A stretch of DNA of 25,993 nucleotides from a virus. The stretch spans positions 1-25,993 of the IMG/VR virus record IMGVR_UViG_3300047386_000169; one strand, given 5' to 3'. Positions 6,537 to 16,300 of the stretch are shown here, in pieces. The position numbers were made by a program, and so were the translations under genes. The number at the start of each line of letters is the position of its first letter. Positions within the stretch are counted from its first letter, which is position 1. Below the pieces are notes generated by a model. That model saw nothing but the letters and a program-made list of their open reading frames with translations, was not told the DNA's origin and did not search any database.

Positions 6537-9284
6537 ATGGCCAACATAACAACTACCGTTCCTAACCTCATCCAAGGGGTCAGCCAACAGTCACCTCAGG
6601 TGCGCCTAGCTGGTCAATGTGAGGAACAGATCAACGGTCTTTCCACCGTCACTAAAGGACTCACTAAGCGTCCTCCGGCACGGCTCATAGACAACCTAGG
6701 GGCTGTAGCGTTGGAGGGTGACTTCCTGCACTTCATCAACCGGAGTGAGACTGAAAGGTATGTTGTTACTGTTGAGCATCGGACATCAGGCGACGGCACA
6801 GGTGTTATCAGGGTGTTCAACCTAGAGACTGGAGACGAAGCGTCCATTACCGCAGGAGGAGTAACATATGCCAACGGTTACCAAGTCAGTGGTGATTATC
6901 TTAAGCTAGCAACAGCTAACAAGTCCCACGAACAACTTAAAGCTCTTACCATAGGGGACAGCACGTTCCTTCTTAACACTGATGTTACTGTAGCTAAGAC
7001 AACCGAGAAGTCCGAGGCGCTTGATTCGTCCCGTGCCTTAGTGTTTGTTAAACAAGGAGACTTCGGTAAGAAGTATGGTCTTAAGTTTAGAGACAAAGGA
7101 ACCTTTAGTGGTGGTGGTGCAAAATTCCAAGTCACTTGGGTTCGTGATCAAAGCGGAGTGTTTAGTATTAAATACGCTTACAAGATTCAGTCCATTACCC
7201 TTATCAGTGGAGGATCTAATTATGATGAGGATGACGTGCCAACCTTAGAGTTCCCGTCAGATGTTGATTGGGACGTGCGTCCTGAGTTTAACATTACGAT
7301 AGACTCTGCTACCAACGCGGTAACCGGTATAACACTTTTACATCCCGGTCTTACTGTTGAGTATGACTCGGCTCAGACCTTCTCTACAAGCGTTGACGCA
7401 TCCCCTGCTTTTGATGAAGGAAGCATTGTCACGGCTCTAAGCGGAGGACAGAATAAAGAAGAGGTGGCGGACGCAACCAACATCGCATCACAGTTACGTC
7501 TTGTATTAACAAACCAGTCTACAAATACTCACCTAGCTACCGGAACTCCTTCTCCAGAAATCGCCGCCGCTTACACCTCAAAGGACAAAGACGGCGCTAT
7601 CCTCATCAATCGCAACGACGGCCAAGACTTCTTCCTTGAAGCATTCGATGGTCTTGCTGGTTCCGGCCTAGGACTCGTCCACAAGGAAGTCGATGCCCTT
7701 TCGGATCTACCTGTGCGTGGTCCTGATGGTTTCCGTGTGGCCGTGCGTGGCTCTGCTGACGCCAACGAGGACGACTACTATCTCCGCTTTGAGACTAACG
7801 ACGGTCAATCCTTTGGTGAAGGAGGATGGGTAGAAGACGTAGGAGCAGACCTTGACATCGCTCTCGACCCTAGCACTCTTCCACTTCAGCTTGTTAACAC
7901 AGCCCCGAACACCTTTACAATTAACACTACCCAATGGGCCAAGCGTAAGGCAGGTGATGATGAGACCAACCCATTTCCATCCTTTGTCGGCAAGAAGCTT
8001 AACAACTTTGTCTTCTTTAAGAACCGCCTAGGATTCATCTACGAGGACTCTGTGGTGCTTTCGGAAGCCGGAGAACTCTTTAACTTCTTTAGGACCACCG
8101 TAAGGACTCTGTTGGATACCGCTCCGATTGATGTTACATCTGCCACTGCTAACGTAACAAACCTTCGAAGCAGCGTTGCCTTCCAAGAGAACCTGTTGTT
8201 ATTTGCCGACCGGGGACAGTTTGTTCTTAAGGGTGATCCCTTGACCAACGAAACAATCACTCTTGAGGCAGTCACCAACTATGATGTTAACACATCCGAA
8301 GATCCCCTTGCTGTTGGCTCTTATGTCTATTTCCCATTTAAGCGCGGTAACTTCCTTGGTATGCAAGAGTATTCTCTCAATGCCACCACGGACGTTTACG
8401 ACTCGGATGACATTACCACACAAATTCCAGGATACATCACAGACGGTAACATCCTTGTAACATCAGGTTCATCGGCCACCGACCTCATTGCTCTTAGCTC
8501 AGGAGGCGACACCATCTACGTCTACAAGTATTTCTTTAACGGACGGGAAAAGGTTGTTAGCTCTTGGAGCAAGTTCAAGATGCCCTTCAATGTCCTAAGC
8601 CTAGAGTTCATCAATAGCTCCCTGTTTGTTGTCGGTGACAAAGATGGCGACACCCTGTTGACTGAGATGAAGTGTGAAGAGCTACGCCTTGAGGATGACA
8701 CCCTTGACGGCTTTACGATCCACCTTGACATGCTCAAGAAGACAACATTTGTTGGTAACCCGACCTCTACACCTACGGACACCTTGATCGACCTCGGGTT
8801 CACTCCCGGTCCTGATGATGTTGTTGAGGTGTATGACAGCCACGGCAACCGAGTTGTTGTTAATTTTGTCAATGTCAACCAAGCAAGCATTCAGTCCTAC
8901 AACCGGACGTGCTTCAGCGGTCTGCGATACAACCTAGAATACACCTTCAGTGAGCCGGTGTTCAAACAAGGTAACCCACCGGTGTCCTCGGGACTTGCCC
9001 GTATGATCCTCAGGAATGGCACCTTGTTCTTTACGGACGCCTTGGATTTCCAAGTTGAGGTAACACCTATTGCTAGAGACAAGCGTATCTTTACCTACAG
9101 TCCTAACGTCATTAACATCACCTCGACGGACTCTTTGCTTTCACAAGACGGTAAGTTACGATTCTCGATCTTTACACAAGCCAAGGATTCGCTTATTAAG
9201 ATTGTTAACTCAAGTGCATTTGCATCTAACTTCCAAGCCTGTGAATTCGAAGCCAACGTCCATACCCGTTCAACTAGAATATAA
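6537..9284 (+). CDS. Tail tubular protein B (nozzle), T7 gp12-like
   Basis: The nozzle of the short tail, contacting gp11 above and the fibres at its side. The N-terminus MANITTTVPNLIQGVSQQSP, followed by QVRLAGQCEEQINGLSTVTKGL and KRPPARL, is the classic gp12 signature. The 915-aa length is longer than T7 gp12 (794) but normal for marine podoviruses. Further family marks are FPSFVGKKLNNFVFFKNRLG and LSEAGELFNFFRTTV in the middle (roughly residues 480-520). The 3' end overlaps the proposed start of the gp13-like gene by 44 bases. Confidence 0.95.
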   Translation: MANITTTVPNLIQGVSQQSPQVRLAGQCEEQINGLSTVTKGLTKRPPARLIDNLGAVALEGDFLHFINRSETERYVVTVEHRTSGDGTGVIRVFNLETGDEASITAGGVTYANGYQVSGDYLKLATANKSHEQLKALTIGDSTFLLNTDVTVAKTTEKSEALDSSRALVFVKQGDFGKKYGLKFRDKGTFSGGGAKFQVTWVRDQSGVFSIKYAYKIQSITLISGGSNYDEDDVPTLEFPSDVDWDVRPEFNITIDSATNAVTGITLLHPGLTVEYDSAQTFSTSVDASPAFDEGSIVTALSGGQNKEEVADATNIASQLRLVLTNQSTNTHLATGTPSPEIAAAYTSKDKDGAILINRNDGQDFFLEAFDGLAGSGLGLVHKEVDALSDLPVRGPDGFRVAVRGSADANEDDYYLRFETNDGQSFGEGGWVEDVGADLDIALDPSTLPLQLVNTAPNTFTINTTQWAKRKAGDDETNPFPSFVGKKLNNFVFFKNRLGFIYEDSVVLSEAGELFNFFRTTVRTLLDTAPIDVTSATANVTNLRSSVAFQENLLLFADRGQFVLKGDPLTNETITLEAVTNYDVNTSEDPLAVGSYVYFPFKRGNFLGMQEYSLNATTDVYDSDDITTQIPGYITDGNILVTSGSSATDLIALSSGGDTIYVYKYFFNGREKVVSSWSKFKMPFNVLSLEFINSSLFVVGDKDGDTLLTEMKCEELRLEDDTLDGFTIHLDMLKKTTFVGNPTSTPTDTLIDLGFTPGPDDVVEVYDSHGNRVVVNFVNVNQASIQSYNRTCFSGLRYNLEYTFSEPVFKQGNPPVSSGLARMILRNGTLFFTDALDFQVEVTPIARDKRIFTYSPNVINITSTDSLLSQDGKLRFSIFTQAKDSLIKIVNSSAFASNFQACEFEANVHTRSTRI

Positions 9285-9747
9285 TAACGTCTACCTTAGG
9301 TCAGCCCGTAAATCTGACTGTGAAGAGGTAGGCATCAACATGCGCCACATTGACAAGCTTGAATGTTTGTTAACCAGTGGGTCCACCCCAACACAAGCAT
9401 TGTTCTTAGGATTAGAGCAGGACTACCATACGTGGACTATATGCGCCAAAGACGATCACGCTCCCTTAGCTTGCTTTGGGATCGGTGAGCTTGTCAAAGA
9501 TAACACCAATTACATCTGGTTGTTAATGACCGATAGGCTGCTTCAAGTTGCGGGCTTTGAGTTTGCTAAAGCTAGTAAAGCTTGGCTTTCCTTTATTGTT
9601 AACCACTACAAACTACCATGTGTCAACCACGTCCACGTCCAAAACACCACAGCTATTCGATGGCTTAAGTGGTGTGGTGCTGAGTTCTCCGATGACGACT
9701 TCACCGACTTCCTTTCATTCCAAATCAATCCCTCATTCTCTAAATAA
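9241..9747 (+). CDS. T7 gp13-like protein (GNAT-like fold)
   Basis: The frame contains VYLRSARKSDCEEV at the N-terminus and NTTAIRWLKWCGAEFSDDD near the C-terminus, matching the pattern of T7 gp13 (IRPTKSTDFEVF ... NTSHIRFLKTIGAVFHEEYT), a small protein with an acetyltransferase-like fold needed for infective virions. No ATG lies between the gp12 stop and this homology. GTG at 9241, overlapping gp12 by 44 bases, is the most natural start (168 aa); the next ATG (9340) would remove the first conserved strand. A farther ATG at 9070 would give a long unnatural prefix read out of frame through gp12. Whether it has acetyltransferase activity is unknown. Confidence 0.75.
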   Translation: MNSKPTSIPVQLEYNNVYLRSARKSDCEEVGINMRHIDKLECLLTSGSTPTQALFLGLEQDYHTWTICAKDDHAPLACFGIGELVKDNTNYIWLLMTDRLLQVAGFEFAKASKAWLSFIVNHYKLPCVNHVHVQNTTAIRWLKWCGAEFSDDDFTDFLSFQINPSFSK

Positions 9748-9752
9748 CAATT

Positions 9753-10283
9753 ATGTGTGAACCTATCTCGATGGCTATGGGTGCTGCCAGTGCTATCTCC
9801 TCCTTCGCTGGGCAACAAGCTGCGGCAAGCGCCCAAGAAAAAGCTCAAGCGCAAGCCTCTGCTGCTGAACAAGTTAGAGCGCAACGTGCTAATACCGCTA
9901 TACAGGTAAGAGCCGGACAGGAAAACATCGCAAGGTCACAACGAAAAGAAGCCGCTCAACTCCAAACTATGGAAGCTAAGTCGCGTGCTAGGCTTGTTGC
10001 ATTAACTGAAGCAGGTGTAGGCGGACGTTCCTTAGACCAGATCCTAGGAGCGATGACAGCAAAGAGTGGGCGATACAGCGCGTCCGAGGAACGACAGAGA
10101 AAACTACAAGCACAGCAGACGGCCTTTGAGATGGAAGAAGGAGCAATACGATCACGAATGAACCAGCTTAGAATCAACCAGCCAATCAAACAAGCTAGCC
10201 TGTTGGAATCAGGGTTACAAGGAGTGCAAACAGGTCTTTCTACATTTCAACTTCTACCCGCAAAAACTAAGTCAGATAACTAA
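9753..10283 (+). CDS. Internal virion (core) protein B, T7 gp14-like
   Basis: An ejected core protein thought to form the pore in the outer membrane. It begins MCEPISMAMGAASAISSFAG, a Cys-Glu-Pro start followed by an Ala/Gly hydrophobic segment, the standard start of marine gp14-like proteins. The middle is Ala/Gln-rich coiled coil (AQEKAQAQASAAEQVRAQRA) and then VALTEAGVGGRSLDQILGAM. The 176-aa length is near T7 gp14 (196). The start is behind AATAACAATT and the stop overlaps the next ATG (TAATG), so B and C are coupled. Confidence 0.85.
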   Translation: MCEPISMAMGAASAISSFAGQQAAASAQEKAQAQASAAEQVRAQRANTAIQVRAGQENIARSQRKEAAQLQTMEAKSRARLVALTEAGVGGRSLDQILGAMTAKSGRYSASEERQRKLQAQQTAFEMEEGAIRSRMNQLRINQPIKQASLLESGLQGVQTGLSTFQLLPAKTKSDN

Positions 10284-13200
10284 TGACAACTGAAGAACTT
10301 AAAAAAGCTTTATCTCAACAAACACGAGAGATTGTTAATGTAAACGTAGGCCAAGTTCCATTACAGCCAACCGTAACTAGGGGTGGTCAGTATAACGTAG
10401 TCACGGCTCCTACACCTAAACAGAACTCTCTAACTCGTTTAGCAACAGCTTTAAATCAATTACCACAAATTGCAGGGCAGTTTAAAAACATCCGACAAAA
10501 AGCTGGTGTTGAAAAGGTCCAAGCGATGGACCCGCAGGAGATTAAAGATGAGTTAGCACGTCGCGCCGAGGCTGGTGATCAAGAGTCCAAGAATTTTCTA
10601 TTTGACTGGGGACACCAAGAAGCGGTCGATAAAGCTCTTTACAACCAGTTGTTTAAGTCTGAGATCCAACCCGCGTTAGATAGATTAGAACAAGATTTTA
10701 AAAACTCCAGCTTACAGGAGATTAACAAACAGCTTACAAAAGATGGAAAGATTGACACAGACGAGAACATTCAACAGCGTTTAGTCGATGCTTATAAAGC
10801 TGCTATCCCCGAGGAGATTAACGAAATGGTTAAGAATTTTCCAAACCAAGTGTCTCTTCACAATCAACTGTTACTTCAGTTACCGGCCTTTGCCTCAAGA
10901 ACCCATGCCCAGCTAGTTGAAAAACGACAGAAGTTTCTGAACGACAGCATGTATCAAAACATTGGTTCAAGCTTATCAGGATTGCGCGATATGCCTACAG
11001 CACAAGTCGCAGCGCCGGGAGACAACGTAGAGATCACTGGAGAGTTTGGAATGTTACCTCCACTCGCAGGAGACCCTTTCCGAGAGCGTAGTGAGGAAGA
11101 TGAGCCGGTCCTTTCACCTCAGACTGTGCAAAGCAACATCTCAATATACTCGCCACAAAAAGGAGGAAAACTTAAGAAGATGGAAGGAGGCTACGCCTCG
11201 TCACGCCCCGGAGCTGACGGAAAGAGTATCGTAAGAACTTTAGAAGATTTTCGAAAAGACCCAGAGAATACGGTAGTAACAGTCGCGGGTAACCCTGAGT
11301 TCTATGGTCGTCGTTATGTTGTTGAAAGTATGACGTATGAGACCAAAGACGGAACGCAGCATACGCTTACTAATGTTCCTGTTATGGTTCACGATACCGG
11401 CTCCGCGTTTGAAGATGCTCCCGAAGGACGCTTTGACATACCGGTAGATAAGGACTCCAACAACGCAATGATGGCGAAAAACGATGCGCTGTTGAAAGGC
11501 ATCTCATTTATTCGCGATCAAGACAAGGAGACAGAAAAACCAGAACTGGTCACAAAAACCGCTAGTCAAGTAGTTAAACAAGGGAGTAACGATTATCAGC
11601 ACAAACTAAAAAGCCGTGCTGAACAGATGTCTGTGTTAATTAACAACACGCAAAACAACGCGCTTCGGGATGCAGGGACCAACGTCGATCAAAGTAAAAT
11701 TAAAAACCAAGTAATAGCAGACACGACCCGAGAACTGTTATTGTCAGTCAGTGACGGGAATCTTGAAGAGGTAGGGGAGTTTGTTGATCTCGCTAAAAAA
11801 GGTTTAATAACAATAGGAGGAATCCCTTACGACGCGGGAATGCTGACATCCGTAACAAAAGCGATAGACAGTAAACAAGAGGATCTCGACCGTCAAGAAG
11901 ACAGAGACAAAGATAAGATAGGCGAAGACCAAGCGGAAGAACTGCTAAAGAATATTGCGGGTTTGCGAGGTTCTTCAGACACAATGGGACCGGGAGAGTA
12001 TAAGAAATCTTTGGATGACCTTGAAAAACAAACATCTCAATTAAGAAGTAGAGGCGAACTAGGGCAAGCCGCTTACAATAATGTTATATCAGAGATAAAC
12101 AGATCTCGCGAAGGTGACCTTAAAACTAGCGACGAATGGGCCAAACCAGGCTTTAGAACAAACATTCACAACGCTTTTCACGCTGATGCAGGAGAGATTT
12201 ATCTTGGGCGTAAGTTTATGGATGTTGCGGAATCACTCGGTAACTCAATGGAACCATTTAAGAAAGTCGATGCCTTTAATATCTCTAACCCTAATAGCAG
12301 AGAGATTCTACTGGACATCATGCAAGGTGCAGACCGGATGGCTTTTGATAGCGCAAGAACGGCAACCTTAAACCAGATTGTCCCTCAGTTTGAACAACGA
12401 GGATTAACAGAACCAATGAACTTCCAAGTCCCCGTCGAAGGAGATTTAGAAGGACCACCAGAACCTATACGTGATCTGTATCGTCGGCTGTTTGAAGCTA
12501 ACTATAAAACCTCCGTCCAGTCAGTTTATTCTAAATTAAAAGGATCTCTGGAGGCACGCGCTGCCAACCAAGCTCAAGCCCTTGAAACATCAGTGTCCAC
12601 TGCGTTAGAGGAAGGGGAACCAATAGAAGGTTTATCTGAAGAGGCAAGCAGGCAGATGAGATACGACGATGCCGCCAAAGCCGTAGAGGAACGTTTAGGA
12701 GGGACCGATTTGCTTGATGAGAAAGGGAAACTTCAAATCAGAAACCGAGAACTACCAACTTACTATCTACGTAAACTTGTTAAGACGTTTACGCCGGAAG
12801 ATGACTTAGAACAAAATAGCGAACGAATGCAAGTTATCGTGGAGAGAAACACACTTGAGCAACGCCAAGCTGCTTTTCGGATGGCTAACACGAAGATCGA
12901 AGAGAATGATTTTGGTTTTTTGAAACACAACGCAAAGAAACTAACAGACAAACTCAGAAGCGGAGATACGTCAGGGTATTCTAAATCTTTAAACGAATTT
13001 ACAAACATATTTAAATACACTGGTCTATCTATGAAGATCCACGGTAATGAAGGAATATTTGAAGACCCAATACTAGACCCTAAAACAGGACGTAAAAAAG
13101 GAGACCTAGGATTATTGGATAACGTCAAACCTAAATGGCAAGCTGAACGCTTGAACTTAAACTGGAATGAGCGTTACAAAAAAGAAGAGACCGCTAAAAC

Positions 13201-13393
13201 ACATGTCTACAATTTAGAAGCAATAATTAGCTGGCAGAAAGGCACCGGAACGTATGCAAAAACAAACATGGAGATCCTTTATAACACTTACTTTAAAGAT
13301 AACGACGCTGTGTCCTTAGAACAATTCGCTAACTACCAGCTTGCACTTGGTCGTAAATTAAAATTCATTCCAGAACTTACTGAAGATAAATAA
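10283..13393 (+). CDS. Internal virion protein C, T7 gp15-like, with an embedded double-psi beta-barrel hydrolase-like domain
   Basis: Its position between gp14-like and gp16-like genes gives the gp15 assignment; at 1036 aa it is much longer than T7 gp15 (747). Extra length lies around residues 296-395: MEGGYASSRPGADGKSIVRT, then VVTVAGNPEFYGRRYVV, VMVHDTGSAF (Asp371) and EGRFDIPVDKD (Asp385). This resembles the MltA/3D type double-psi beta barrel, whose paired Asp residues are catalytic in lytic transglycosylases. I infer a virion-associated peptidoglycan hydrolase; in T7 that activity (an SLT domain) lies in gp16. Most of the remainder is helical and charged. Codon use here favours AAA and TTA, unlike tail tubular B (AAG, CTT). 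Confidence 0.75.
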   Translation: MTTEELKKALSQQTREIVNVNVGQVPLQPTVTRGGQYNVVTAPTPKQNSLTRLATALNQLPQIAGQFKNIRQKAGVEKVQAMDPQEIKDELARRAEAGDQESKNFLFDWGHQEAVDKALYNQLFKSEIQPALDRLEQDFKNSSLQEINKQLTKDGKIDTDENIQQRLVDAYKAAIPEEINEMVKNFPNQVSLHNQLLLQLPAFASRTHAQLVEKRQKFLNDSMYQNIGSSLSGLRDMPTAQVAAPGDNVEITGEFGMLPPLAGDPFRERSEEDEPVLSPQTVQSNISIYSPQKGGKLKKMEGGYASSRPGADGKSIVRTLEDFRKDPENTVVTVAGNPEFYGRRYVVESMTYETKDGTQHTLTNVPVMVHDTGSAFEDAPEGRFDIPVDKDSNNAMMAKNDALLKGISFIRDQDKETEKPELVTKTASQVVKQGSNDYQHKLKSRAEQMSVLINNTQNNALRDAGTNVDQSKIKNQVIADTTRELLLSVSDGNLEEVGEFVDLAKKGLITIGGIPYDAGMLTSVTKAIDSKQEDLDRQEDRDKDKIGEDQAEELLKNIAGLRGSSDTMGPGEYKKSLDDLEKQTSQLRSRGELGQAAYNNVISEINRSREGDLKTSDEWAKPGFRTNIHNAFHADAGEIYLGRKFMDVAESLGNSMEPFKKVDAFNISNPNSREILLDIMQGADRMAFDSARTATLNQIVPQFEQRGLTEPMNFQVPVEGDLEGPPEPIRDLYRRLFEANYKTSVQSVYSKLKGSLEARAANQAQALETSVSTALEEGEPIEGLSEEASRQMRYDDAAKAVEERLGGTDLLDEKGKLQIRNRELPTYYLRKLVKTFTPEDDLEQNSERMQVIVERNTLEQRQAAFRMANTKIEENDFGFLKHNAKKLTDKLRSGDTSGYSKSLNEFTNIFKYTGLSMKIHGNEGIFEDPILDPKTGRKKGDLGLLDNVKPKWQAERLNLNWNERYKKEETAKTHVYNLEAIISWQKGTGTYAKTNMEILYNTYFKDNDAVSLEQFANYQLALGRKLKFIPELTEDK

Positions 13394-13395
13394 TT

Positions 13396-16300
13396 ATGAG
13401 TCTATTTCCCCGTCAAACACTGACCTCCTCTCTTCCTTTTGCTGCCCCAGCGTTTGGTAGTCGTAAACTTAACGACCCAGACTATGAGCATTTAGACATC
13501 GCAGATCCAAGTGAAGAAGAAGATGTAGGGTTTTTTGAAGACATTGGCACAGGTGTGTTATCTGGTTTAGAAGGGTTTGGCCGCTCAATGATAGGAGTAG
13601 CTGACATGGTGCTTGGAGACGCGTTACCGGAAGAGTGGGAAAAACGAACCCTAGAACGACCTAAAGGATTAGCGGGTGGACTTGCCGAGGGTTTTACTCA
13701 GTTCGCGGCGGGTTTGATTCCGGGGCTTGGAGCGGTAGGTGCTGTAAGTAAATTAGGACGAGCAGCAACTGCAATTAAATTTGGAGAGAAGACAACTAAA
13801 CTTGCTAAGGGATACACGGCAGGAGCTATCGCTGACTTTGTGGCTTTTGATGGACATGAAGAACGTCTTAGTGACCTCTTAGCGGACCACACGGAGTTTC
13901 TTAAACCAGTAACAGAATACCTTCAATCCGATCAAAGCGACTCTGAGTTCGAAGGACGGATGAAGAATGTTATTGAAGGCAGTCTTGTTGGCGGTGCAAT
14001 TACTGGGTTAATCTCCGGCACCAAACTGTTAAAAGCTATGAAGAACTTTGACGGGTCACCAGTAGCTAAAGCAAACCTTGAGAACGCTAAAGCAGCGATT
14101 GAGGAAGAACAAATTGCGGCGGGAAATTATACTCGACAAGGTTTAGAACAAGCGAAACGTGTTGAAGAGCTTGTCAAGGAATCCGACCCGGAAGAGTTAG
14201 TTAAAGAAGTCCCAGGAAATCCAGTAAAGGAAGACCCGGTAAAGGCCGCAAAGAAAACTTTTGAAGAACCCATATCTCCAGAAGCCCCGAGAGACGCAGC
14301 TAAAAGCGCGGACTTGCCCGAAAGCATAAGCGGTCCCGCAGCTATCTACGCGAACTCCCGTATAACATCAGCGTTAATGGGTGCAGATACGGCAGAAGAA
14401 TTAGACGATATGTTCAAAAGCTTTGTGCCTGAGTTAATGGCTAAGGAGAAGAGGACAACCGAAAAGATTGCGGCGGAGATGTTACAACGCACCCGTGTCA
14501 TGGGAATGGATACTACTCCTATTGAAACCTTTATTAAGTCAGGAGGTTTAGACAGACCCGGATCAGCACAAGACTTCGTAAGAATTAACATAGAACAACA
14601 ACTTGCGTTTGCAGGTGTCAAAGTAGTTAACGAGCAACTGGATCTTCTTAGTCAAAGTTACGTAAAACTACAGGCTGATGGCGCAACCCGATTGGAGCTT
14701 GATGAAATGAAACTTAAGATTGTCCAAGCGGAGAACCGACACAAACGCTACACTCTTAAACACGCGACAATCGGAACCGGAGCGTCTGATCTAATGAGAT
14801 CCCGACAAGGTAAAAACATTGTAGACCTACAAAACAGATTGGATGTCGATAAGTTAGTGGACGAAGCGAACACGTTGGACGACTCACAGTATCTTGCCAC
14901 TGAGATGAGTAACACTCGATTGAAAGCCACAGACGAGGCCGCAAGCGACATACTAGACGACACCGACGATATTCTTGACCCTGAGACAGTTAAACCGTCA
15001 AAAGACAAGCAGGAGAAAATAGCAGATAAAAGACAACAGGAGATCGAACGCTTAGAGAAACAACTAGAAGCAAGACGTAAGCGCACAGCTAGAATTAACG
15101 ACATGGATCCAGATGAAATCAGGAACATGACGGACGAACAAAAAGCAAAGCTTGACGAAGACCCTGAGATTTTAGCTCTTAAAGAAAAGATTTCTTACCA
15201 CGACGAAGCCCTTCGTGACGAACAGTCTATTATAAGTCTACGCGAAGAGGAACACTATGTGGATACCCTTAGTAACGCTGATTACAAGAAACGCGTGAAC
15301 GAGCGGAAGGCCCAATTAGACCGCACTAAGAAGTTCAGAGACGAGTTAAAACCCGGAAAAGCTAACTCCGCAGTCAAACAGCTACAGGCTTTAGTTAAAA
15401 GCAAAGGACAACGGAAACTTAAACTTGCAGACGCGCAGGAGTTACTGGATGAGACACGTCGTAAGCTTCTGAACGGAGATGAGGCTTCTAAAACAAAACC
15501 TCTTCCTGATGACATTAAAACTGATCCCGAACTCAAAGTTATTCTTGATAAGATTAAATCTAATCGGGACATGTTAAAAGAAGAGAATGACATCCAAGAT
15601 TTAATCAAGGATTTCCAAGCTCTATCAAAACTCACTGACAGACAGTTTGTTAACATGCAAGCTCTGCAAAAGAACCGGAACTCTCTGCTAAAACAAACAA
15701 AAAAGACTAGGCTACAAGAATTAAGAAAGCAGCGGAAAGAATACATTGAGAAACGCAAAGAGGCTATGGCTGTTACTGGGCGTGGTTTCACAACTAAAAA
15801 GAACTTTGATAAGTGGCTTAAGTCTAGGTTTGGTAACATGGAAAAAGGTTTCGACACTTACATTAAACGTCGCTTGTTTGCGATTGAGAACGAAACTGGA
15901 GTAGACCAACTTCAAATCGCAAAGAAGATCTCAGAGATGAGTCTGTATGATAAGTTCACTAACTTTGGTGTTAGGTTGTTTCAGTCCAACTTACTATCAG
16001 GACCAGCCACAGTAACACTAAACGTTGCTATGCCTTTAGCTGTGCGTTTTCTTAAACGAGCCGAGCGGATTGTTGGGTCTGGAATAGGATCATTAAGAGG
16101 TGACGCAGCGCAGCAGCAGGTCTTTAAAGAATCCTTAAAGTTTCACACCGATATGGAAGATGTCGCAAGGGCATGGGCTGTAGGAACCAAAGGAGCTAGC
16201 ACACGTACTGACGCTTTCACAGGAGGAAAGAATCCTTTCAATGAAGGCAATGATGTTTTGATTGATGCTGCTGACCCGCGGGTGCTTGGAATGGAACAAG

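Noticed and set aside
9070-9240. Start of the gp13-like gene at ATG 9070
   Set aside because: It would overlap tail tubular B by over 200 bases and add a Leu/Thr/Arg-rich prefix typical of an out-of-frame reading; GTG 9241 fits the family better.
15282-15857. 191-residue minus-strand open frame inside the gp16-like gene
   Set aside because: It mirrors the Lys/Glu-rich coiled-coil codons, giving a Ser/Phe/Leu-rich shadow; the + frame is continuous and family-like.
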